From: Paragorgia papillata
Lineage: Eukaryota; Cnidaria; Anthozoa; Scleralcyonacea; Coralliidae
Reading direction: 5' to 3'
NCBI GenBank assembly: GCA_035771165.1
Contig: JAWNZC010000237.1
Span: forward strand, 186,001-250,000
Length of the DNA stretch: 64,000 nucleotides
Below are positions 60,801-64,000 of this stretch, one piece after another. Both the position numbers and the translations under genes were made by a program. The notes under the pieces were generated by a model. It saw only the letters and a program-made list of their open reading frames with translations. It ran no database searches and was not told the origin of the DNA. Every line of letters starts with the position of its first letter. The stretch's first letter is position 1.

Positions 60801-63031
60801 TCTTGAAGAGATACACTTGTTCAATCTATGTTAGTCGCGAGAGCAAGGTTAAGCTTTCCCAAGGCTTCTGTAGTGATTCAGGTACCGCGTTGTCTTTACA
60901 ACGTAAAAATGCTTTTTCTTCGTTGTCAACAGAGTCACGACGGCATGAAAATTACTCTTGGGACCGTCATTCGCAAAAGCTCTTTGTATATGACATAAAC
61001 TATTCTATTGTTCAAACACGTTACTGTAGTCGCAGTCGTTGTGTTTTCTTAAAGTCCCTATATTAATAAACCTAAAACAAAAGATTTGTGCACCTTCATG
61101 TACCTTTCAACATGAATCGTAGTTTGATTGTTAACGGCTTTGAAGTTTGCCGGGTTTCCAAACCATGTTTATTTTCTATTAACTATGGTAATATAGACCA
61201 AATCGTAGTCTCATTTAGACCCACATGCAAATCATTTTCCTATTCAATTTGGGCCCCTATATGCAAATTACATCGTGTCTATTAAAGCATAACGGGAAGA
61301 TAACATAGGCTGGGACTGTTTTTTCCTGTTTTGAGTTCATTATTTTTAGACACTACGTTTAGGATTATTGTCAAGGGTAATCGATAAGCAAAGTTTATCC
61401 TTATAGAATACCTAAACATTAAAAAGTTTCTGAAATCAGAAATGTTATGTTTACTATACGGCTGCTTCAGCCTCATGTTATAAATGAACTACGTTTTATC
61501 CTGACTCAGATTGTATGCGCAGTCGAGACTCCGATTTCGTCTATAGATCGTTTTCACTCACGTGATCGGTGGCCCCATTGGGGTGGTGAAACAATGCGAA
61601 ATATTTGAATAAGAAAGAGCTAATTCCCATATCGTACACCAATATGGCCGCCGTGACGTCAGATGAAAACGATCTATAGATAAGTTTTGTGGAAACACCA
61701 CGTAAAATATTTATTTGCTAATAAATATTTTATGAATAATATTTGAATAATGAATATTATAATTAATGAAATAAATATTTAGCAAATGTTTTACGTGGTG
61801 TTTCCACAAAACGTATCTATATTTTATTGTATAAAATAGAGTGTTTTATTGATGTTTCCGCTGCTAATAAAAACGATAATCTCACATGTGATTATTTATG
61901 ATAATCTCACATGTGTCGATTATCGTGAAACGTATTAGAGTTTACTGCTCTATTCTTGTGGGGAAATAGGACTATTTTTTATATAATAAACAGAACGATA
62001 CATGAATGCTTGGAGATATGAAATTTAATTGTCAGTTGTTTGCTGTACAAGCTGTGTTAGTTAGTAATACTCAGAAAAACTCTGAGCTCTAAGCGGGACT
62101 CGAACCCGCAACCTTCTGAATGCTAGCCAGACGCTCTAACCATTGGGCCACTAGAACTCAGATAGCAGAGCAAGGTTATTTAAGGTATTTATACGTTAGA
62201 CTGTGCCCAGTCCAACAACTGACAATTATTACTAACATCAACTCATCAAGCTGCAATTTCTGAAACTAACTAACAGTGTTTAACTGGAAACTTACTGTTA
62301 CAACGCGACTTGTGGACCTACAAGTACTTGTAACCGAGCGGTTAAGACTCGTTCCCGAAGGACTTGGCACAGTCTAAGGTACAATTACCTTAAATAACCT
62401 TCCTCTGCTATCTGAGTTCTAGTGACCCAATGGTTAGAGCGTCTGGCTAGCATTCAGAAGGTTGCGGGTTCGAGTCCCGCTTAGAGCTCAGATTTTTTTC
62501 TGAGTATTACTAACTAACACAGCTTGTACAGCAAAACAACTGACAATTATTACTAACATCAAGCTGCAATTTCTGGAACTAACTGATATGAAATTTATTT
62601 CTCGTGTTGACTGAGATATCTCACTCGTGAGATATCCTTGAAACAAATTTCATATTTCCACACATCCATGTATTATTCTCTATATAATTATCTTCTTTCG
62701 TATGTTTTTGCTGTACAAGCTGTCGTAAGTTAAACTCAGAGAAAAACTCTGAGCACCAGACGGGACTCGAACGCACAACCTTCCGAATGCCAGCCGGACG
62801 CTCTCATGCACCATTGAGCCACTTACGACAGTTTGTACAGCAAAAACATACGAAAAAACTTTACCAACTCAAGATGAAAACACTAATAACATACAAAATT
62901 CTCTTCTTGTTTTCCTGACGTGTTTAATTTCCTTCTTCTTAAAAACAGCAATTCCAGACAGGATTCAGCAGTTGCAGGCGCTCAATCTCTTGGTTCTCCT
63001 CTTGCCCCAAGCTCATCGCGATACTCTAAGG
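36754..63031 (+). CDS. ARHGAP18: ARHGAP18/28/40-type Rho GTPase-activating protein, 5' twelve coding exons
   Basis: The family stimulates GTP hydrolysis by Rho-type GTPases at the cell cortex and cytoskeleton. Twelve phase-compatible exons: 36754-36889, 38010-38075, 39458-40036, 44809-45107, 47621-47677, 49598-49763, 51780-51871, 53238-53262, 55485-55537, 58237-58337, 60163-60221 and 62949-63031 (572 codons). N-terminal conserved parts: DMFWKEYESI (about 20-30), EWLKEAGFDS (about 52-61) and the LTRKQAEAVRRRVNKL helix. A low-conservation linker follows, then LSARDMEKVRSLALIELTSL. The RhoGAP domain starts at about residue 435 (FGVPLLTLIQRD), with the arginine finger R482 in EGILRVPG and LLKQFLRELPFPLL (K521). 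The domain is cut by the window end after LPQAHRDTLR. The start ATG has an ideal context (AATATGG). Subfamily assignment rests on QQLQALNLLV; the choice among ARHGAP18, 28 and 40 is not resolved. Confidence 0.92.
36910..37960 (+). repeat. GTGGAGTGTAGTGTGATG minisatellite, C-poor on the + strand
   Basis: About 1 kb of 10-nt-based units (GTGTGATGGA, GTGTAGTGTG) plus a pure GTGTA block at 37785-37860. It fills RhoGAP intron 1. Minus-strand ORFs of LHHTT words are artefacts. Confidence 0.96.
38010..38075 (+). CDS. ARHGAP18: RhoGAP exon 2
   Basis: The exon lies between acceptor ACTTCAG and donor AGAG|GTGAGT. It encodes LEQDVEWLKEAGFDSVVARY, matching the conserved EEEWLKEAG motif of ARHGAP18. Confidence 0.92.
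38150..39075. mobile_element. Cluster of hairpin elements (ATATCATACAC and GGTAAAATATTA types)
   Basis: At least three hairpins: 38165-38330 (TATCATACACGAGAATCAGA / AGTGTGTGATG), 38680-38780 (GGTAAAATATTAAACCG and its complement), and 38790-39075. The last recurs at 50660-50955 and its type at 57440-57600. Confidence 0.7.
39107..39429. mobile_element. MITE with TTATTATATGGCAC ends; inverted copy at 55576-55905
   Basis: Ends TTATTATATGGCAC and GTGCCATATAATAA. The copy at 55576-55905 is in reverse orientation and shares GGCATTAACAATTTTCATAAT-like and GCCCGCGGGCATTA-like words. The right end lies 28 nt upstream of RhoGAP exon 3. Confidence 0.8.
39458..40036 (+). CDS. ARHGAP18: RhoGAP exon 3 (579 nt)
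   Basis: The acceptor is TTTGCAG. It encodes the LTRKQAEAVRRRVNKLNANV helix, then a Ser/Arg/Pro-rich disordered stretch (RSRTPSPNTKRQ). The donor CAAA|GTACGT is chosen because it gives the phase needed by exon 4; GTACAA six nt upstream is weaker. Confidence 0.85.
40077..40530. mobile_element. Foldback element split by a 5S-derived SINE
   Basis: Outer arms GAAATATAGTAAGGTTTGAG (40079) and CTCAAACCTTACTATATTTC (about 40508-40527) belong to the TTTCGAGCGAAGG family. The SINE occupies the centre. Confidence 0.8.
40170..40487 (-). mobile_element. 5S-rRNA-derived SINE, copy 1
   Basis: On the minus strand the 5' part (about 40487-40386) resembles 5S rRNA: AAGTTAAGCCCGGTTAGACG, GGTTAGTACTTGGATGGGTG and ACCGCTTGGGAATG, covering the A-box and C-box promoter parts. 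The 3' part has CTTCGAGGGTTTTTCGCCGG and GTTTTCCTCCCTC. The tail lies near 40170. Confidence 0.8.
40975..41626 (+). repeat. 20-bp satellite, unit GTAAGGTCTCACAACGTAAC
   Basis: About 30 units with scattered ATCTCAC, TTTCAC and TCTTAC variants. It lies in RhoGAP intron 3. Confidence 0.96.
41627..42660. other. No gene seen
   Basis: RhoGAP intron sequence without convincing repeats or ORFs. Confidence 0.5.
43041..43277 (-). CDS. Orphan first exon inside the TTAA-flanked element
   Basis: 78 codons from ATGGCGGCC with RRDNSGRKRKYEGSN and HKRIYLSLTIFESWKDAKIV, then FAAHLLSLEYRR. A donor-like AAG|GTAAAT sits at its end. The basic stretch followed by an RIYLS..FESW module looks like the N-terminus of transposon-derived proteins. 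No following exon is present; it is probably cut by the LINE insertion or was never complete. Confidence 0.35.
   Translation of the reverse strand: MAAALGGAYGGRRDNSGRKRKYEGSNSSQKAWNSQHKRIYLSLTIFESWKDAKIVAGYGSCSDSDFAAHLLSLEYRRR
43321..44640 (+). mobile_element. LINE fragment (RT with FADDT motif), interrupted by SINE
   Basis: 43321-43625 encodes MFADDTAIYCSGTDANEIEG (the RT catalytic FADD box) and, after a frameshift near 43485, RVEAYKYLGVIIDP. The element resumes at about 43974 with RIMPFLSKSTANLVYNTT, FDYCGVVWDSCG and GLQNRAARLIL, and after a further shift PKPRTNQLKRSFKYSTISIW to 44476. A dead copy of a CR1/Jockey-group LINE. Confidence 0.8.
43626..43960 (-). mobile_element. 5S-rRNA-derived SINE, copy 2, nested in the LINE
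   Basis: Similar to 40170-40487 over its whole length. The 5S-like part is about 43836-43938 (minus strand GGTTAGTACTTGGATGGGTG). LINE coding resumes after it. GCAAG occurs on both sides (43615, 43955) and is a possible short target duplication. Confidence 0.8.
44809..45107 (+). CDS. ARHGAP18: RhoGAP exon 4
   Basis: The exon lies between acceptor CGTATAG and donor ATT|GTAAGT. It encodes a Gly/Ser-rich then acidic linker (VGGGAGGVSKKLGGSLFYIT, NFKEVPVTDEKPII). Conservation is low; the call rests on phase, splice signals and position. Confidence 0.75.
45231..45560 (-). mobile_element. (TTTG)n plus SINE-like element with related 3' tail
   Basis: (TTTG)n at 45231-45298 abuts AATCACTTTATTACC and GGCTGAACAGAGCAAAGCCC, similar to the tail region of the 5S SINE (40195-40250). 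Read on the minus strand it is a SINE with a CAAA tail. A TΨC-like GAGATTCGAGCCGGG lies at 45420. A tRNA-type head is possible. Confidence 0.5.
45868..46195 (+). repeat. Short GGGGGCTTATAACC repeats
   Basis: Nine or more units of 14-18 nt (GGGCTTATAACCGG) at 45868-45985 and again at 46110-46190, with an inverted-like spacer between. Confidence 0.85.
46283..46682 (+). repeat. CATTCACCCACC array, left part
   Basis: Four-base-based units (CATT, CACC, CACT) with a higher-order unit CCTGCCCATTCATTCACCTA. G appears only in CTGCC and CAGTC words. It is interrupted by a MITE. Confidence 0.93.
46683..47195. mobile_element. MITE with CTACACGCGTAAAAA ends, copy 2
   Basis: Same ends and interior as 10710-11172, including AACAATGTTGTGCTGC units tripled here. 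Inserted inside the CACC array. ORFs with CCAARREQ words are artefacts. Confidence 0.87.
47196..47610 (+). repeat. CATTCACCCACC array, right part
   Basis: Continuation of the array to 11 nt before RhoGAP exon 5. At 47445-47530 it is broken by an inverted pair around GACGGCGTATTTTTCAT / ATGAAAAATACGCCGTC. Confidence 0.9.
47621..47677 (+). CDS. ARHGAP18: RhoGAP exon 5 (57 nt)
   Basis: The exon lies between acceptor ATTGCAG and donor CCA|GTAAGA. It encodes ESQKSANDYGTPPKFPILP, like the LPSFRLP motif before the LAPQDM helix. It is preceded by a tetranucleotide-type array up to 47610. Confidence 0.8.
47748..48040. mobile_element. Foldback MITE
   Basis: The arms share CCTCAGGCTCAGTGAATATCG and its complement (47776/47842), with outer TAGTATAAATACACA words. 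Confidence 0.75.
48053..49368 (+). repeat. TTACA / CAGTTACAT array, 1.3 kb
   Basis: A mixture of 5-nt (ATTAC) and 6-nt (AGTTAC) units, with a CAGTTGCATTA sub-block at 49105-49275. The ITLQLHY-type ORFs are artefacts. Confidence 0.97.
49402..49518. mobile_element. Small hairpin with tRNA T-arm remnant
   Basis: Arms CTAAAGTCAACCGAAAAATT and its complement (49423/49475), with outer TTTTCATGAT and ATCATGAAAA. The centre GGGATTTGAACTCGCG is the complement of a tRNA T arm/B box. Confidence 0.8.
49598..49763 (+). CDS. ARHGAP18: RhoGAP exon 6
   Basis: The exon lies between acceptor TTTTCAG and donor AAAG|GTGAAA. It encodes GITRIEDLSARDMEKVRSLA and LIELTSLFEV, a strong match to the pre-GAP helix of ARHGAP18/28. 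Confidence 0.93.
49901..50380. mobile_element. Foldback MITE with AGCCTGCGTCGCAGCCGG ends
   Basis: Near-perfect arms of about 90 nt (GTTTTGAAATTGAAACCCGA at 49932 and its complement at 50325). Confidence 0.87.
50660..50955. mobile_element. Hairpin element, second copy of 38790-39075
   Basis: Shares TGGATATCGGAGGAAGAAAT and the palindrome GAGTGTTTCATCAGGATATCC / GGATATCCTGATGAAACACTC. Followed by (AT)n at 50950-50970. Confidence 0.8.
50985..51751. mobile_element. DNA element with AGGGCTTTCAA ends
   Basis: Ends AGGGCTTTCAA and TTGAAAGCCCT; the right end has GGGCGCGCG words also inverted near the left end (GGGCGCGCGATTA). It ends 28 nt before RhoGAP exon 7. No supported ORF. Confidence 0.7.
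51780..51871 (+). CDS. ARHGAP18: RhoGAP exon 7, start of GAP domain
   Basis: The exon lies between acceptor GTTTTAG and donor GAA|GTAAGG. It encodes HGIFGVPLLTLIQRDRGDNP and FNTPVILEE, the first helix of the RhoGAP fold. Confidence 0.95.
51930..53110 (+). repeat. 20-bp pyrimidine-rich array (CTTATCCTCA / CTTAGCTTCT)
   Basis: About 55 units. From about 52190 to 52960 the 20-nt register does not slip by a single base. G is nearly absent. It fills most of RhoGAP intron 7, ending about 125 nt before the 25-nt microexon. Confidence 0.96.
53238..53262 (+). CDS. ARHGAP18: RhoGAP exon 8, 25-nt microexon
   Basis: The exon lies between acceptor ATTTTAG and donor AGTG|GTAAGA. It encodes MIAFLENS. It is needed to keep phase and to join the first GAP helix to the arginine-finger loop. 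It follows a 1.2-kb pyrimidine-rich array. Confidence 0.85.
53263..54084. other. Intron sequence without recognised feature
   Basis: A short ACAATGACC/ACGACA-rich stretch (53275-53365), then AT-rich sequence. No exon supported. Confidence 0.5.
54088..54790 (+). mobile_element. 5'-truncated LINE with A-rich tail
   Basis: Open frame to the TAA at 54643-54645: SIGALRRIRPFVPFGTLL, FDYCSVVWGTCGKTL, LQKLQNRAARVLTFSNYDT and PLPRTNYFKNSFSYSGA. It ends in GTAAATAAAGTAAAGG and an A-rich tail at 54768-54790. The intact frame suggests it is younger than the other LINE pieces here. Confidence 0.85.
54832..55204. mobile_element. TTAA-flanked MITE, CTTGACAAG-rich
   Basis: TTAA at both ends; AGCCCCGCACAGACGACCAA and its complement. 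The interior repeats AACTTGACAAG and its complement many times. Confidence 0.85.
55485..55537 (+). CDS. ARHGAP18: RhoGAP exon 9, arginine finger
   Basis: The exon lies between acceptor TGTTTAG and donor AGG|GTAACT. It encodes VKEEGILRVPGSAARIR; the Arg of GILRVPG is the catalytic arginine finger. Confidence 0.95.
55576..55905. mobile_element. MITE with TTATTATATGGCAC ends, inverted copy
   Basis: Reverse-oriented relative of 39107-39429 (GCCCGCAGGCATTATGAAG). Confidence 0.8.
56364..56482. mobile_element. Short hairpin
   Basis: GAATTTTATCTTC and ACAATATTTTAC with complements around AAATGAGTAAAATATTGT. Confidence 0.7.
56934..57299 (-). CDS. Small ORF, possible cysteine-peptidase-like transposon fragment
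   Basis: 121 codons with SLLSRGSIHQGHEGFSGQSR, GKQCSFMSLSALL and GDNMYLNAF. The HQG..F...GKQC pattern resembles the N-terminal lobe of cysteine peptidases found in some large transposable elements, with Cys as nucleophile. On the minus strand TATATATAGG (57378) and CATATATAAG (57320) lie upstream. Only the start of such a domain fits in 121 residues. Could also be fortuitous. Confidence 0.35.
   Translation of the reverse strand: MRMFRYHVAFDIQSFSKFLPRQKIHGKNKYIMSLLSRGSIHQGHEGFSGQSRGKQCSFMSLSALLTAQTIPVIEWNSTTIDNGLVQGDNMYLNAFNNDLIPREGFLSLIINVDNKIIDIEY
57440..57600. mobile_element. Hairpin element, GACCGAACG / GGTAAAATATTA type
   Basis: Near-perfect palindrome CGGTCTTTACGGTAAAATAT (57469) and its complement (57555). 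Same type as 38680-38780. Confidence 0.8.
57622..58207. mobile_element. Non-autonomous hAT element with 8-bp target duplication
   Basis: CTAATACT occurs at 57614-57621 and 58208-58215. Ends CAGTGCT and AGCACTG are perfect inverted repeats. The interior is full of GTAACTAGTTAC palindromes. 586 bp, no ORF. Confidence 0.92.
58237..58337 (+). CDS. ARHGAP18: RhoGAP exon 10
   Basis: The exon lies between acceptor ATTTTAG and donor TCAG|GTAAAA. It encodes NIREEIEEKYPERLFSW and KPHDVAALLKQFLR. A hAT element ends about 29 nt upstream. Confidence 0.95.
58542..59625. mobile_element. MITE with TAGGGGGTGTTTACA ends
   Basis: TAGGGGGTGTTTACATGAGG and its complement at 59604-59625. A second, nested inverted pair is built of AAATCTACTAGGAGATTTGG-type words (58605-58690 and 59180-59275). 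Confidence 0.85.
59724..60121. mobile_element. MITE with TTAGACCCCATTTACACGAT ends
   Basis: The arms share ACGATGCCGGTACAATTTGA and its complement. It ends 41 nt upstream of RhoGAP exon 11. Confidence 0.87.
60163..60221 (+). CDS. ARHGAP18: RhoGAP exon 11
   Basis: The exon lies between acceptor GTTACAG and donor GAAG|GTAAGA. It encodes ELPFPLLTYEYQPTFASVE, completing the FLRELP motif across the junction. Confidence 0.94.
60232..60396 (+). mobile_element. MITE (GCGTTTTCATCTGACGTCAC ends), copy 1
   Basis: GCGTTTTCATCTGACGTCAC at the left and CACGTGAGTGAAAACGCTC at the right. An inverted relative is at 61547-61673. Confidence 0.8.
60500..61190. mobile_element. Element related to the MITE at 21039-21342
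   Basis: Left TTAATAGAAACATGGTTTGG, right CCAAACCATGTTTATTTTCT. It shares TTCAGGTTTATGGAAATTTG-like interior words with 21100-21170. The central part (60670-61070) is foreign: an inverted AGGGACTTTAAGA / TCTTAAAGTCCCT pair marks another insertion. Confidence 0.7.
61547..61673 (-). mobile_element. MITE (GATCGTTTTCACTCACGTGA ends), copy 2, inverted
   Basis: Reverse complement of 60232-60396 with a deletion; shares CCCATTGGGGTGGTGAAACA. Confidence 0.8.
61683..61812. mobile_element. Short palindromic MITE
   Basis: TTTTGTGGAAACACCACGTAA and its complement at 61790-61811, with TAATATTT-rich centre. Confidence 0.87.
62086..62157 (-). repeat. tRNA-Ala(AGC)-like sequence, left arm
   Basis: The 72-nt cloverleaf has acceptor GTTCTAG with TTAGAGC, D arm GCCCAATGGTTAGAGC, anticodon loop CTAGCAT (AGC) and a perfect T stem GCGGGTTCGAGTCCCGC. 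A and B boxes look intact, so Pol III transcription is possible. The acceptor has wobble pairs and it lies in a mobile hairpin, so a working tRNA is doubtful. Confidence 0.6.
62416..62487 (+). repeat. tRNA-Ala(AGC)-like sequence, right arm
   Basis: Inverted partner of 62086-62157, one difference in the D arm (ACCC for GCCC). Same anticodon loop and T arm. Confidence 0.6.
62706..62845. mobile_element. Short TIR element around one tRNA-like module
   Basis: Ends TTTTTGCTGTACAAGCTGTCG and its complement (62822-62846). The interior on the minus strand reads as a tRNA-like sequence with anticodon loop CTGGCAT (GGC) and B box GCGTTCGAGTCCC, with 4 extra nt in the D loop. The ends match the outer ends of the 62056-62533 element (GCTGTACAAGCTGT). 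Confidence 0.8.
62949..63031 (+). CDS. ARHGAP18: RhoGAP exon 12
   Basis: The exon lies between acceptor AAAACAG and donor AAGG|GTTTGT. It encodes IPDRIQQLQALNLLVLLLPQ and AHRDTLR, diagnostic of the ARHGAP18/28/40 group. The gene continues beyond the window. Confidence 0.94.
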
Positions 63032-63625
63032 GTTTGTGAATATTATTATTATATGGTTGAACCATACATACATACTTTGTTTGTGCTCCGCAATGGGCTT
63101 TTCAGCATACATTTACACGATTTAAAATAGTTAAAAAGGAAAGTTTTTAAGAAGAAATTACTATATTTACAAATGTTAAAAATACGTATAAAATTATGCG
63201 TTCAATAGATGTTTCTTAAGCTGGCTCCATACAGTTTCTTGAAAAAATGGAAAATACAAGTTTGAGAGTCCAAAACACGTGCATCAACAATTCGGAAAAA
63301 GAATAAAACTAAATGTTATGTAATAGGTACAGCATGAGCAGCCGATCTGTATCTGATTTACAAGGCGAGCCGAAAGCGAGCCGTAGTAAATCAGATACAG
63401 CTCGGCTGCGAATGCTGTATCTTTCTTAAAATACAAATGCATCTAAGTAATCAAGTTCACCAACTATTTTAGCGATATACTCTATTTTAGCCGAGAAAAT
63501 CGAAGCTAAAGTTTATGTAAATCAGGACGATTCTGTATCCGATTTACAACCTCTGCTACGGTATTGATTTCTTTTGTGTTTTCCTCATGAATTATTAATG
63601 AGTTTGTTAAGCATAGTTAAACAGT
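63032..63625. other. RhoGAP intron with one MITE copy
   Basis: No exon. 63320-63550 is the third copy of the CAGCCGATCTGTATCTGA family, in reverse orientation to 26190-26480. Confidence 0.6.
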
Positions 63626-64000
63626 CTGACAATCAAAAACTGTTACCAAATAAATAGCAACAGTTGTTGCTATGGCAACAATGACTTTTCAAAATGGCGG
63701 CTAATTACCCTTCACACTAATTTAATTCGAAAAAAATTTTGGTGACCCCCAATTTTTTTTTTCATTGAAACTTTTCTTGAAGTATGAGTAATCAGTAGGC
63801 CGATTTTCTACAGAATTTTTTTTAAATCGGCCAATTGATCACTCATACTTCAAGAAAAGTTTTAATGAAAAAAAAATTGGGGGTCACCAAAGTTTTTTTC
63901 GAATTAAATTAGTGTGAAGGGTAATTGGCCGCCATTTTGAAAAGTCATTGTTGCCATAGCAACAACTGTTGCTATTTATTTGGTAGCATTTTTTGATTGT
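63626..64000. mobile_element. Near-perfect palindrome reaching the window end
   Basis: About 185-nt arms: CAATCAAAAACTGTTACCAA at 63632 pairs with TTGGTAGCATTTTTTGATTG at 63979. The centre is near 63815. Confidence 0.87.

Larger units (their letters stand above)
62056..62533. mobile_element. Foldback element with a full tRNA-like cloverleaf in each arm
   Basis: Arms GCTGTGTTAGTTAGTAATAC and its complement (62052/62505). Each arm contains a 72-nt tRNA-Ala-like sequence in opposite orientation. The loop is about 250 nt. Confidence 0.85.

Noticed and set aside
36754..63031. ARHGAP15 identity, tempting because human KYNU is neighboured by ARHGAP15
   Set aside because: The motifs (EWLKEAG, LSARDMEKVRSLALIELTSL, QQLQALNLLVLLLP) are of the ARHGAP18/28/40 group and no PH domain is seen, so ancestral linkage is not supported.

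Overview
This is a piece of an invertebrate animal nuclear genome. Two ordinary animal genes with many short exons can be read across almost the whole window, both on the + strand. The rest is densely packed with hairpin-type (terminal inverted repeat) DNA elements, 5'-truncated LINEs, a 5S-rRNA-derived SINE and kilobase-scale tandem arrays. This repeat style suggests an early-branching marine metazoan, most likely a cnidarian or a sponge. I cannot decide the species from sequence alone.

Region 1 (about 0.5-21.9 kb) holds the 3' ten exons of a kynureninase gene (KYNU), a tryptophan/kynurenine catabolic enzyme. The N-terminal third lies upstream of the window. All ten exons have GT-AG borders and compatible phases, so the reading frame is intact. 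However, two residues that hold the PLP cofactor in other kynureninases are changed: Asp to Asn in the FNLAHA motif and Ser to Gly in the FGG motif. The large intron 10458-18987 contains a compact chromodomain gene on the same strand (12313 to about 13222) and, on the opposite strand, a two-frame DDE-transposase-like gene (16804-14389) broken by a single frameshift.

Region 2 (21.9-36.7 kb) has no gene that I can support. It holds two LINE reverse-transcriptase tails, a long-armed TA-flanked MITE, a 1.8-kb ACC/ATT array, a 2-kb element with ends of the CAGGGGCGGAT type, and several hairpin elements. A possible non-coding first exon for the next gene lies near 29.8 kb.

Region 3 (36.75-63.03 kb, continuing past the window) is an ARHGAP18/28/40-type Rho GTPase-activating protein. 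Twelve exons give 572 codons: an N-terminal conserved region, a long low-conservation linker, and the first half of the RhoGAP domain including the arginine finger. Its introns contain C-free or G-free tandem arrays, a LINE carrying a nested 5S-derived SINE, a textbook hAT element with an 8-bp target duplication, and hairpin elements carrying tRNA-like cloverleaves.

The two genes have no evident functional link. The most unusual points are the altered PLP site in KYNU, hairpin elements with tRNA-like modules in their arms, inverted 650-720-bp copies bracketing one KYNU exon, the repeated ending of transposons 20-41 nt upstream of splice acceptors, and the RAG1/Transib-like transposase relic.
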